Below are positions 17,364 to 26,457 of a DNA stretch of 43,782 nucleotides, piece by piece. Each line of letters opens with the position of its first letter. Position 1 is the first letter of the stretch. The stretch is from Lachnospiraceae bacterium UBA1721 (lineage in GTDB: Bacteria > Bacillota > Clostridia > Lachnospirales > Lachnospiraceae), in contig DCIR01000021.1 of assembly GCA_002317155.1 (NCBI GenBank), forward strand, positions 1 through 43,782, written 5' to 3'. Below the pieces are notes generated by a model. That model had not been told where the DNA came from and did not search any database. It saw only the letters and a program-made list of their open reading frames with translations. Made by a program: the position numbers and the translations under genes.

Positions 17364-17416
17364 CTAAAACCTCTAAACTCCTTAATGTACTTCATTGAGC
17401 ATAAATGCTCATATAT

Positions 17417-17875
17417 CTAATGTACCCAATGAACATGAATAGTCTGATCCGGATCATCAACCTCTGGGAAAACAACCATAATATACTTATCCTTATAAGA
17501 CAATGAGGGGTCGTAAGCACCATCCTCACAGCATGGATTAGGATAGCTACGTCCACCATCAGCAATGCTTCCTTTTCCATATCCGGCTGAGGGAGTCGAT
17601 TCTGTCAACTCTTCACGACCATAATAATACATTACGCCGCCTCTGTAGCCTTCCTCCGCATATGTCGCATAAGCCACTCGATATACCAAATCCATATCCT
17701 GAATATCCATTGACTCACGGCTACGCTCGACATGAATAATGTACATTGGGGCAAGAACCCCTACCAAGATTACCATAATCGCAATTACAATTATGATTTC
17801 AACAAGCGAAAAACCTTTATTATTATATATATTTGTATTTCTATTTTTTCTCACCGTTTTCAGATGATTCTTCAT
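17417..17875 (-). CDS. Type IV pilin-like protein at the end of the glycan cluster
   Basis: A 152-residue prepilin. A 21-residue basic leader ends in NNKG, followed by FSLVEIIIVIAIMVILVGV with Glu at mature position 5. That is a standard class III signal for a prepilin peptidase such as the one at 34233-35000. The helix continues as APMYIIHVERSRESMDIQD, closely resembling APQFIKYVESSRQSTDIDN of the major pilin at 35015-35461, so the two are paralogues. The globular part is short and carries adjacent Cys in NPCCEDGAY. The ATG at 17875 has AGGAG four bases upstream, and the first 35 bases overlap the flavoprotein gene. It lies far from the pilus operon and looks like an alternative or specialised pilin. 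Confidence 0.85.
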   Translation of the reverse strand: MKNHLKTVRKNRNTNIYNNKGFSLVEIIIVIAIMVILVGVLAPMYIIHVERSRESMDIQDMDLVYRVAYATYAEEGYRGGVMYYYGREELTESTPSAGYGKGSIADGGRSYPNPCCEDGAYDPSLSYKDKYIMVVFPEVDDPDQTIHVHWVH

Positions 17876-19415
17876 GATACTCCTTTTCAGTATTTATATT
17901 CCAAATATTTGTCTTGTCTGTTACAGAATTTGTGATGTTCTTGACAGCCTCAAAAGAGGTACACATTGAGTGATCAATATTATTGTATCTATGCTGACCG
18001 TTACGTCCTACACAGTACAAATTAGGAATTGTATTAATATAATCAATCAACGTATCAATCTCATCATAAGTATCAAAATATGCAGGATATGCCTTTTTTA
18101 CCCTCTCTACATGGGTATCTAGTACGTCTTCTGCGCTATCAATCAGACCTAACTTAATCATCTCTTCTACAGCAAATGCAGAGAAATCCTTATCTGCCAT
18201 ATCCCAGAATTCATCATGCTCCTGCACAAAGTACTCAAGTCCAAGCCATACAGTATTATCGAGATCCGCAACAAGATAAGGTGACCAGTTATTATATATC
18301 TGGAAGCGGCCCATTTTTACCTTGCGTTCCTGAACGTATACCCAACAGTCAGGCACAATATTGCCAACCGTTTTGATATCAGTCTTGTTAACAAGCTTAA
18401 GCTTATTAACAAGTACACCAAGTGTCATATAATCTCTATAAGGAAGTCCCTTGGCAATTCTAAGCTCATTAGAAGGAACATTCTCCATTCCTACTACTAA
18501 ATCCTTAAGAGGCATAGATGAAATAAGAATGTCACAATCCATATTATGCTCATCACCATCAGCCTCATACGAAACTCCGGTAATATCACCCTGCTTATTT
18601 CTATGGATTGTAGTTACTGTAGAATTCTTATAAATCTGTCCGCCAAGCTTAATAATTTCATCTGCGGTAACTTCCCACAGCTGACCGGGACCAAGTTTCG
18701 GATAGCTAAATTCTTCGATAAGTGATGTCTCTACTTTACGATTTTTCTTCTTAAATATCTTACCGAAAATGTCTTTAATAACCGCAGAAATGGATAAGCC
18801 CTTAACTCTCTGCTTACCCCAGGATGCATCTATCTCTCTAGGATGACGTCCCCACAGGTTCTCTGTATAGTACTCAAAGAACATACTGTATAACTTACGT
18901 CCAAAACGATTAATATAGAAATTTTCCAGATTATTCTCAGGCAACTTATGGAATATAGTACCAAGATAACTAAATCCAACCTTCATAGTGTTAGCGAAGC
19001 CCATATTCTTAAAAGTCTCAGGCTTCATCGAGATGGGATAATCGTAGAATTTGTCCATAAAGAATATGCGCGATACTCTATGACGGCGAAGCATTACCCT
19101 ATCGCTCTTCTCGGGATCGGGACCACCTTCCGCAACAGCGATATCTCTTCCAAGCATAATATCATCCTTAGGCTTAGCACCCTGAACAGGAAGCATATTC
19201 TGCCACCATTCGTTAACCTCGGGAACCTTTGAGAAGAATCGATGTCCTCCCATATCCATACGATTTCCCTTATAATTAACGGTACGCGAAATACCACCAA
19301 TGCTATCAGTTTCCTCAAATATCACAACCTCATAGCCTTCGTGCTTCTTTAACAACTCATATGCAGCTGTAAGACCGGCAGGGCCGGCACCGATTATAAT
19401 AACTTTTTTAGACAT
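17841..19415 (-). CDS. FAD-dependent oxidoreductase, UGM/protoporphyrinogen-oxidase-like
   Basis: A 524-residue soluble flavoprotein. The N-terminal dinucleotide-binding motif IIIGAGPAGLTAAYELL (about 4-20) is followed by FEETDSIGGISRTV and MDMGGHRFFSK, as in amine-oxidase-like flavoproteins and UDP-galactopyranose mutases. The C-terminal LYCVGRNGQHRYNNIDHS corresponds to the flavin-contacting end region. It is longer than typical UDP-galactopyranose mutase (about 370-400 residues), so I do not call it glf. In a glycan cluster a sugar-nucleotide mutase or other surface-sugar role is plausible. The ATG at 19415 (MSKKVII) was preferred because GGGGG precedes it by about six bases and it matches the usual family start; an upstream ATG is also in frame. 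Its 3' end overlaps the pilin gene. Confidence 0.8.
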   Translation of the reverse strand: MSKKVIIIGAGPAGLTAAYELLKKHEGYEVVIFEETDSIGGISRTVNYKGNRMDMGGHRFFSKVPEVNEWWQNMLPVQGAKPKDDIMLGRDIAVAEGGPDPEKSDRVMLRRHRVSRIFFMDKFYDYPISMKPETFKNMGFANTMKVGFSYLGTIFHKLPENNLENFYINRFGRKLYSMFFEYYTENLWGRHPREIDASWGKQRVKGLSISAVIKDIFGKIFKKKNRKVETSLIEEFSYPKLGPGQLWEVTADEIIKLGGQIYKNSTVTTIHRNKQGDITGVSYEADGDEHNMDCDILISSMPLKDLVVGMENVPSNELRIAKGLPYRDYMTLGVLVNKLKLVNKTDIKTVGNIVPDCWVYVQERKVKMGRFQIYNNWSPYLVADLDNTVWLGLEYFVQEHDEFWDMADKDFSAFAVEEMIKLGLIDSAEDVLDTHVERVKKAYPAYFDTYDEIDTLIDYINTIPNLYCVGRNGQHRYNNIDHSMCTSFEAVKNITNSVTDKTNIWNINTEKEYHEESSENGEKK

Positions 19416-19468
19416 AGAAACCCCCATTAATCCTTTAATATCCGCCATTACCTAACAAAGAAAATCTG

Positions 19469-21727
19469 TTACATATCACACCATTTCTCAAGTGTAAAAC
19501 TTGTTATCTCTACTATCCCCCCGTCACTTGGGTGTAAAATAAAATATAATGAATCACAGTTTGATATAGACATAAAAACTGTATATTCACCTTCATGTAA
19601 ATCAGAAATATTAATTATTCTTCTATATTCTTTACCAGGATAAATAGTATCAATCTCTAACAATTCATAATCTGTATCTGCTTTAATAGCGTCTACATTT
19701 ATTGTAATATGTAATTTGTATATACCACTTTTATAGATATCACTCTCCGTCTTATAGATAAGCTTTATTTCTTCATTATTAATGTCATCCCCCAATATAA
19801 CACTATCATCAGTATCTATTAGTGAGAACACCTTAGGGAATCTATCATAAACAATATATCCCTTATCTTTAAGTGTATCTATTACCTTTGTTGAATTAGT
19901 ATACAGCATACGATCATCCGAATACTGAACCACACTAAAATCTGCTCCATTAAATCTCTGATATTCATCAGAGCATAAATATGTACAATTTTTAACTAAA
20001 GACAATTCCTCATCATAGAAAAATCTCTGTTCAATCGCACTATATCTACTATAATAATCCGCAGATGAATCTACATAAACACCATTTTTGATACCATTAT
20101 CATTTAACTCATTCAATATCGTTTCATCTGTTTTGATGTCAGCCACATAATATTCTTTAACACTATTTGATGAATTAAATAAAATAACACTACCAAATAC
20201 CAGCAAAAGCCCTACTGAAACAAATGAAATTAATAATACTTTCTTTGGCTTACTAAAAATATGAGTCAGTTGACTCATTCCCATACCAATCCACAGTATA
20301 ATAATACCAATAACTAAAATGGCTATTAATTGAAACAATATATTGTTATCTACTTCATTAGCTTTAGATATTGTTCGAACTGCTGCAGACTGTCTAGGGA
20401 ACATAACTATTTCCACCGCCATCATCACAGTAATAAAAAGCATAATAAACACTTTTGACTTATTATTAATCTCAGGCCTTACCCGATTTGTAAAATCAAT
20501 AATAACTGTTTTTAAGTTAATACTATTGTCTACACTTTTTCTTTCATAATCGCATACAAAAGTAAACATAAAAACATTAAACCACGGCTCGATAAAATGA
20601 TGTTCCTCAAATGAATGTATAGCGATTACAGCCATAACCATCGGTATAAGATAATTGCCACGCTTCTGTGCTCGCACGACAACAATTATATATAGCACAG
20701 CTAATACAACAAGAATGAGGAATCCCCACCGAACCATAGTATACATATACGAGGAATCTATAAAATTATAGGTAAAGTTTGAGTTGGTTGTTCCACCACC
20801 ACCAGATTGCACAAATGACGAATTTCCAAAGAAAGAAAGACCATACTCTTTAACCGCAGAATAACCCAATCCTAATCTTGCATGTAATTTATCATTTATC
20901 TTTAGTATCCACTCATCGTATGTACCATAACATAGCGTCAATACTAAAGATAATCCAGCCAGAATAATAAACATGCATACTTCTAACACATTAATGCAAT
21001 TATTTATCGCATTAATAAAACGCCCATAACGTTGTTTTTTACTTATCGTTTCATAGCAGTACAAATATATGCAACCAATACCTGCAATTCCCAAGCATAA
21101 AGAGCTGCATGTGGATCTACATAATAAATACATAACTATTGATACTATAAAGCACACTATACCACGTAAATATTTAGGTATCTGCTTATCAATGCCAACA
21201 AACAACATTGTCATATAAAAAACAAATGCTGCAAAATCTGTACAATATACCGTACCAAATGTAAGGCGTGGCGTACCACTTACATAATAAACCAGATTAG
21301 GTATTAGTCCGGTTCTACTCAGTAGAATGATAATTAACAACGCAGGAACAACTGTATACAAAACATAACTTAGTATTCTTGAATAGTTTATTTTAATCAG
21401 CGCCAAACCCAATACTATCGGAAAAATGAACTGAAAATATGAATTTGCCAAAAAGAATAATACAAAATATGAAACGACACTCGCCGCAAGGCCATACGCC
21501 CATGCATACCTTATGCGTTTAAGTAACAAGTATATGCGCATTCCTAATGTAACACATACAAAAATTGGTAAAATCTCATCCCTAAATGATTCTATAACTT
21601 CAAAATACACCATAGAAATTCTAGGTATACTTGCAAACATATACATGCATAGTAATATAATAGCAATTTTTTGCCATAGAATATCATTTTGAATTTTCTC
21701 AATCCAATTTGTTCTTTGCTCTTTCAT
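19469..21727 (-). CDS. Wzy/O-antigen-polymerase-like membrane protein with C-terminal ectodomain
   Basis: A 752-residue membrane protein. The first about 400 residues contain roughly ten helices with a large loop between them (about 270-325, including FFGNSSFVQSGGGGTTNSNF), followed by WGFLIL and IHSFEEHHFIEP. This resembles Wzy/O-antigen ligase topology and the loop that carries catalytic residues. Three more helices follow (about 410-510). The final about 240 residues are hydrophilic and probably outside, so the protein is longer than usual polymerases (about 400-450). The weak Shine-Dalgarno site leaves the start slightly uncertain. It follows two GT-C-like genes, consistent with assembly or transfer of a surface glycan. 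The exact family was not confirmed. Confidence 0.6.
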   Translation of the reverse strand: MKEQRTNWIEKIQNDILWQKIAIILLCMYMFASIPRISMVYFEVIESFRDEILPIFVCVTLGMRIYLLLKRIRYAWAYGLAASVVSYFVLFFLANSYFQFIFPIVLGLALIKINYSRILSYVLYTVVPALLIIILLSRTGLIPNLVYYVSGTPRLTFGTVYCTDFAAFVFYMTMLFVGIDKQIPKYLRGIVCFIVSIVMYLLCRSTCSSLCLGIAGIGCIYLYCYETISKKQRYGRFINAINNCINVLEVCMFIILAGLSLVLTLCYGTYDEWILKINDKLHARLGLGYSAVKEYGLSFFGNSSFVQSGGGGTTNSNFTYNFIDSSYMYTMVRWGFLILVVLAVLYIIVVVRAQKRGNYLIPMVMAVIAIHSFEEHHFIEPWFNVFMFTFVCDYERKSVDNSINLKTVIIDFTNRVRPEINNKSKVFIMLFITVMMAVEIVMFPRQSAAVRTISKANEVDNNILFQLIAILVIGIIILWIGMGMSQLTHIFSKPKKVLLISFVSVGLLLVFGSVILFNSSNSVKEYYVADIKTDETILNELNDNGIKNGVYVDSSADYYSRYSAIEQRFFYDEELSLVKNCTYLCSDEYQRFNGADFSVVQYSDDRMLYTNSTKVIDTLKDKGYIVYDRFPKVFSLIDTDDSVILGDDINNEEIKLIYKTESDIYKSGIYKLHITINVDAIKADTDYELLEIDTIYPGKEYRRIINISDLHEGEYTVFMSISNCDSLYFILHPSDGGIVEITSFTLEKWCDM

Positions 21728-21757
21728 AAATAAAACTAAAAAGCACCCCCGCTATAA

Positions 21758-23464
21758 TCAATAAGTAGAACTATTCAAGCTGGTCAACCCATATTCTTCT
21801 AACAAATCATTTCTTAAATAAATATAATCATATGCTATATATTCTGCTCCGCGCCAAATATACTTCATATCTAATTGAAAAATAGGTGAATAATCCAGTC
21901 TGCAATATTCACCATCTGTCAATTCAGCAACATCCGCAGCCCCAATCAAAACATCCGGCACACCTCTAGTTTTCCACATTTCTATATTTATCGCATTCTC
22001 TTCATCATTAGCAATTCTATGTGTTGAATATCCATAATTCATATTGGCTACAAATTCATCATCAAAATATGGGTACAAGTTCACCGGTGAATACATGCAA
22101 TTAGTATCAAGGTCTGAAATGCCATCTCCATTAATATCAAAATTCTGCCAAGCCGCCACGACGACCAATTCATCTAAAGAATATTCTTTTATAAAAGCAG
22201 AGGCACCTCTTCCGTAGCTATACTGATACTTATAATCTAATATTGCGGACATCACCGACCAATATATTGATAAGCCAAACAATGCCACTATAACAAAATT
22301 CGAAAACAACCTAAGCTGTTTCCAATATTTTTTTACTGCTAAAACAACCTTATTACTCTTAGCTGAGGCAAAGAGAATAATATCATTTATCAACGCATTT
22401 TCACTACTGTCCCCATTAATCCATAACCCGAATACTAAAATAAACAGCACTAATCCAATATGATGTGCCGTAAAATAAACAGACGCAGCAAATACTGCGA
22501 AAAATACATACGGTAACAATATATACTTAAACAACTTCCTTTTAGAATATATAAAAATTATGAGCCAAATAAACAAACCTATAAGGGAAGTAACTACTAA
22601 TTTATCTATGGGAAATGCTACACTCTGTAGATTATTTTCACATACAGACCAAACATTCTCGGTTATGATACATTCCGGTATAAACGTTAACAATGCACAT
22701 ATTAATCTAAGTATTATATTATTTGATGCCGACGAAACTGCAGTGGCATATGTATCTTGTCTCGGCAAAATCTGAACAATTATCATCACTGCAACAAGCA
22801 ATAAAACCAATAGTGATAGTACTCTTTTTGACCTAAATATGTTCTTAACAAAACTTGCTACATTTGTCTCCCTTACTATATCAATTAACCATGCTACTGC
22901 AATACCACCAGCAAAGAGGATACCATAAGCGCTACTCAAACACATTCCAATCAATGTTGCAACAAATCTAAACGGCTTTTCATCCCTTTTCTTAAATGTA
23001 ATAGCTGAAAGAAATACAAACAACAATAATAATCCATACGGTCTAACATTTATACCATATTGATAAAAGAAAAAGTAAGTGAATGGAATTAATAGTTTTA
23101 TCCACCGCTTTATTTTGCACTTAAATTCCAACAAAAAAACATCAGATATAATAATTATTCCACCTATAGCTTTAAGACTAATTTCGTAAGGCCATCCTAA
23201 TTTAGCAGGAATCATTAATATTATGTGCCAAAGAGCGGGATGACCCTCATAATGTGGAATTTGAAATAATACTTCCCTCAATGATGCACATTTAGCTATT
23301 TGCCACGCTTCAGACTCATCGAACCATGGTTCATGCCAAACAGAAACTATAATATAGAAAACCACATACAACATCACAACCACTAATTCAGGGACATAAT
23401 TTCCTAAAGTTAGTTCTTTCTTTTGCTCTATTTCATTTCGTAATCTATATTCACACTTAAACAT
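21758..23464 (-). CDS. GT-C (GT39-like) membrane glycosyltransferase, copy 2
   Basis: A 568-residue membrane protein with about ten to twelve helices. The first outer loop holds EPWFDESEAWQIAKC, with the adjacent acidic residues typical of GT-C enzymes that use lipid-phosphate sugars (PMT/ArnT/GT39 group), then HYEGHPALWHIILM. The final about 150 residues form an outer domain with LVNSSTY-type ending; DYSPIF and YIWRGAEYIAYDYIYLRND are shared with the next protein. It is a tandem paralogue of 23469-25196. The ATG at 23464 was chosen over a GTG six codons upstream; neither has a strong Shine-Dalgarno site. The gene begins 5 bases after the stop of its paralogue, so they are cotranscribed. The acceptor (wall polymer, teichoic-type glycan or protein) is unknown. 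Confidence 0.75.
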   Translation of the reverse strand: MFKCEYRLRNEIEQKKELTLGNYVPELVVVMLYVVFYIIVSVWHEPWFDESEAWQIAKCASLREVLFQIPHYEGHPALWHIILMIPAKLGWPYEISLKAIGGIIIISDVFLLEFKCKIKRWIKLLIPFTYFFFYQYGINVRPYGLLLLFVFLSAITFKKRDEKPFRFVATLIGMCLSSAYGILFAGGIAVAWLIDIVRETNVASFVKNIFRSKRVLSLLVLLLVAVMIIVQILPRQDTYATAVSSASNNIILRLICALLTFIPECIITENVWSVCENNLQSVAFPIDKLVVTSLIGLFIWLIIFIYSKRKLFKYILLPYVFFAVFAASVYFTAHHIGLVLFILVFGLWINGDSSENALINDIILFASAKSNKVVLAVKKYWKQLRLFSNFVIVALFGLSIYWSVMSAILDYKYQYSYGRGASAFIKEYSLDELVVVAAWQNFDINGDGISDLDTNCMYSPVNLYPYFDDEFVANMNYGYSTHRIANDEENAINIEMWKTRGVPDVLIGAADVAELTDGEYCRLDYSPIFQLDMKYIWRGAEYIAYDYIYLRNDLLEEYGLTSLNSSTY

Positions 23465-23468
23465 ATAG

Positions 23469-25196
23469 CTATTCACTAACACTTATTGAATCATAAAGAC
23501 TTGATAACCCATACTCATCTAGTAAATCATTTCTGACGAAAATATAATTGTATGTTATATATTCAGATCCACGCCATATAATATTTGTTTCAAATTTATA
23601 CACAGGCGAATAATCAATCCTAGATATCTCACAATCATAAAGCGAAGCCAAATCTACATACCCAAGCAAAACATCCGGTTTTCCAATAGATTTCCAACTC
23701 TCTATCACTTGATTAGACGTATTCTCATCTGCATTTTTGTGTATAACATATCCATATTCCATATTTTCTACTATTTCATCATCAAAATACGGATAAAAAT
23801 TAACCGGAATATGCATATAATAAACATTATTTACATATGACCCATCAGTTTTATCAGAATCCAAATATCCCCATTCAGCCAACATACTTAATTCATCAAG
23901 ATGATGGTCTTTTATAAATTTAGCAGTCTCTCTACCATAACTATATTGTACTTTAATATCCAATACAGAAGATCCAATACTCCAATATATAGACAAACAA
24001 ACAACAATAAATTCTATTGCCGTAATTAATCCACGAATTGATTTTTTCACATCTTTATCGCTAAGTGTTTGAACCCATTTTATATCACCATATTTACTCG
24101 TTATTTTTTTTACCACAGAATTTAACTTATAATAACAATCATCATCCTCAAAATTAATCCACGCCCAGAACATTACTATAAACAATACTATTCCAATATG
24201 ATGCGCAGAAAAATAGACAGCTGCTGAAAATAACGCGAACAAAGAATATGTCGCCAAAAAATATATAAATTTACGCTTACCTGAAAAGAACCAAATCAAA
24301 AACCATATAAAAATTCCTAGCAAAGCAGTTATAATTAATGCGCCAATATCAAAATTAACATCAGCTAAAAAGCTTTCTCCACTAGACCATATATTTTCTG
24401 TTAAAAATGTATCCGGTATAAATCCGAAAAATGTACATATTATTCTTTCTGCAAAAGAGTTCTTAACATCAGTATTTGTTGCAAACGTATCTACCTTAGG
24501 CAATATTTGATAACAAACCACACACGCAAATAATAGTAAAGCCCATAAAGAAATCATACGTTTTGTAGTAAACAGTGATTTTAAAGTATCCTTAAAAGGC
24601 TTTTCTAATACTATTTCTATTACCCAACCGATTGCAATTCCACCTGCAATTAAAATTCCAAAAGCACTAGTACAACACATTAGCATAAGGCTCAATACAA
24701 ATCGAAATGGTCGTTCATTTTTTGACTTAAAAAACAGCGCTGCCATTATAACAAATAAAAGCAACATACTATATGGTCTAGCTATAATTCCATACTGATA
24801 AAAAAAGAAAAATGTAAATGGTAACAACAGCTTAAACCATCTCGCAAATGGAGCCTTAAATTCAACCAATAAAACACACAAGGAAATAAATATTCCCTGT
24901 ATAGTTTTTAAGCTCAATTCATAAGGTAACCCGAGCTTAGCAGGAAACATCAATATTAAGTGCCACAAAGCAGGATGGCCCTCATAATGAGGAATTGTGA
25001 AAATAATATCTTTTAACGATGCACATCTAGCAATTTGCCATGCCTGTGCTTCATCAAACCACGGTTCATGGAAAATAGTAACAATAATATGACTAACAAC
25101 AAATAATATAAGCACGCATATTTCAAGTTTTTTGCCACTTATTAGATATTTCAAAAAAGTTTTCGAATAAGCATTACTATTTGACTCTGTCTGCAT
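23469..25196 (-). CDS. GT-C (GT39-like) membrane glycosyltransferase, copy 1
   Basis: A 575-residue paralogue of the neighbouring protein with the same layout: a helix, then EPWFDEAQAWQIARC and HYEGHPALWHLILM in the first outer loop, many helices, and a C-terminal outer domain with IDYSPVY and IIWRGSEYITYNYIFVRND. The acidic pair in WFDE is the expected GT-C catalytic site. The ATG at 25196 (MQTES) has GGGAG five bases upstream; an in-frame ATG four codons earlier has no room for a ribosome-binding site. Its start overlaps the 163-residue membrane protein gene by 20 bases. The two copies are close enough for recent duplication but diverged along their length, suggesting different donor or acceptor sugars. 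Confidence 0.76.
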   Translation of the reverse strand: MQTESNSNAYSKTFLKYLISGKKLEICVLILFVVSHIIVTIFHEPWFDEAQAWQIARCASLKDIIFTIPHYEGHPALWHLILMFPAKLGLPYELSLKTIQGIFISLCVLLVEFKAPFARWFKLLLPFTFFFFYQYGIIARPYSMLLLFVIMAALFFKSKNERPFRFVLSLMLMCCTSAFGILIAGGIAIGWVIEIVLEKPFKDTLKSLFTTKRMISLWALLLFACVVCYQILPKVDTFATNTDVKNSFAERIICTFFGFIPDTFLTENIWSSGESFLADVNFDIGALIITALLGIFIWFLIWFFSGKRKFIYFLATYSLFALFSAAVYFSAHHIGIVLFIVMFWAWINFEDDDCYYKLNSVVKKITSKYGDIKWVQTLSDKDVKKSIRGLITAIEFIVVCLSIYWSIGSSVLDIKVQYSYGRETAKFIKDHHLDELSMLAEWGYLDSDKTDGSYVNNVYYMHIPVNFYPYFDDEIVENMEYGYVIHKNADENTSNQVIESWKSIGKPDVLLGYVDLASLYDCEISRIDYSPVYKFETNIIWRGSEYITYNYIFVRNDLLDEYGLSSLYDSISVSE

Positions 25197-25668
25197 TATC
25201 GCTCCCATCCTTCAAAACATTCGTATTATTATCTATGTTCATTATCCTCATTAACGTAGCAATCAAAACAACTATACCCGAAACAAGCAATATATAATAA
25301 CCTGCAGCTGGTTCATATAAGTCGCCTTCAAATATCCTTGCTACAACCTTATTGGCCCAATAAATAAATCCACCAACAATACATACATCAAAAGCCAACA
25401 TAATATAACTCAAAATCTTCTTTATATTACTATTCTTAAGAAATGTAGACACAATAATTAATACAGCAAGTAAAATAGGCAAATATCCATACCATCTCAA
25501 ATAAAGAACTAAATGAGATACAGTTATTACACTACTAGACAAATCATTAAGATCATAAATAACATCCTGCTGATCCACAAAAGGAATAAATGGTACTATA
25601 CACATTAATATCGAGCAGACTATACAAACAATATTTCCAACTTTATTTTTTTCTTCTTTTCTAGACAT
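25177..25668 (-). CDS. Small four-helix membrane protein, unknown function
   Basis: A 163-residue protein with a short basic start and about four membrane helices (about 11-30, 60-80, 85-107, 122-142), ending in a hydrophilic Asn/Asp-rich tail. I recognise no family. It is the first gene of the glycan cluster, behind an extended -10 promoter, and its 3' end overlaps the first GT-C gene by 20 bases, so it is translationally linked to it. A GGGG seven bases before the ATG supports the start. A helper role for the glycosyltransferases is possible but only inferred from position. Confidence 0.65.
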   Translation of the reverse strand: MSRKEEKNKVGNIVCIVCSILMCIVPFIPFVDQQDVIYDLNDLSSSVITVSHLVLYLRWYGYLPILLAVLIIVSTFLKNSNIKKILSYIMLAFDVCIVGGFIYWANKVVARIFEGDLYEPAAGYYILLVSGIVVLIATLMRIMNIDNNTNVLKDGSDNADRVK

Positions 25669-25702
25669 AATATAACCCCAATTTATTAAATATTTATAAA
25701 TT

Positions 25703-25711
25703 ATTATACCA
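25703..25711 (-). promoter_or_regulatory. Extended -10 promoter of the glycan cluster
   Basis: On the minus strand TGGTATAAT gives a perfect TATAAT (25703-25708) with the TGn extension, about 35 bases before the ATG of the 163-residue membrane protein. No good -35 box lies 17 bases upstream, which is tolerated with an extended -10. It would drive the genes from 25668 down to at least 17417. Confidence 0.5.
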
Positions 25712-25750
25712 TAAAGATAAAGTTAATAATACCTACAAATTAATAAAAGC

Positions 25751-25785
25751 AGGAATAATCAGCTTTTACTAAACTGGTTATTCCT
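25751..25785 (-). terminator. Terminator behind the decayed Rpn-like gene
   Basis: A 12-bp stem with one G-U pair (25751-25762 with 25774-25785) and an 11-base loop. On the minus strand it is followed by GCTTTTATTAATTT. It sits about 50 bases after the last stop of the pseudogene and separates it from the glycan cluster. Confidence 0.6.
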
Positions 25786-25835
25786 ACATCTGTTATAAAT
25801 CCAAACCATCAGTTATTTATTCACAGTATTATTGA

Positions 25836-26387
25836 TTACTGAATTAACTTCCTAATATCCAATGCAATATATTTGGGAATCATTTCTGAAGAAAGCCCAT
25901 TACTGAACATAGTTATCATTAACTATGCTCGTGCTTCCTCTCTACCTTCTACCCTTTCTTCAGTAAACCCTCTTCTCTTGCAATAGCCTTAGTTTCTCTT
26001 GTTTCTCCATCAATCAAATTGCCTAATGTCATATATCCCGACCTCACTTCTTCCATATCCTAAACTCGGTCAATAATTGCATCCAGCTTACAAGTAGAAA
26101 TAACAACTGCATACTTCTCTCGGCTTTCTTGAATATATGACAACATGTTTTTTATTGATACGCTACCGCCCTCCACGTTCCGTCACTTCAACATCTAAAC
26201 TTATTCCTCTCATATCCGGATGTGCCGGAGCAAGCGTTCTTTGGTTTATAATACTGATCTTTCCAATCTGAAAGCCGAACAATGCCTCTAATATAATACG
26301 ATATGCATCCTCAGCATATTCAGAACTATTAGCTAATGCATTATTCAAAAAATCATCAATAAGATCCATATCTTTTAATTCTTTCAT
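25836..26387 (-). pseudogene. Decayed PD-(D/E)XK (Rpn-type) transposase-like gene
   Basis: The N-terminal piece (start MKELKDMDL at 26387, stop near 26163) reads like the beginning of Rpn/PD-(D/E)XK transposase-like proteins: a short helical start, then PDMRGISLDVEVTE, which matches the H(P/S)xxRGxRxDVyxxD strand that carries the nuclease Asp. Then the central part of the family (about 150 residues) is missing. Translating 25836-26158 by hand gives fragments in shifting frames with internal stops: MLSYIQESREKYAV, then YMTLGNLIDGETRETK, then EERVEGREEARA, then SSEMIPKYIALDIRKL. These look like the Glu/Arg-rich C-terminal tail of the same family. It is therefore a deletion plus frameshift relic, unlikely to be functional. 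The family call rests on motif memory only. Confidence 0.55.
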
Positions 26388-26457
26388 GTTAATACCAATA
26401 CCCCCTATTAAAAACTTATATACGGATATTAACATCACATAAAATATGGATTCAAGT

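Noticed and set aside
17396..17411. Hairpin TGAGCA/TGCTCA between pilin and transglutaminase genes
   Set aside because: The 6-bp stem is weak and no U-tract follows; not called a terminator.
25669..26162. Functional gene in this stretch
   Set aside because: Hand translation gives stops and frame shifts in all pieces; assigned to a pseudogene, a terminator and a promoter instead.
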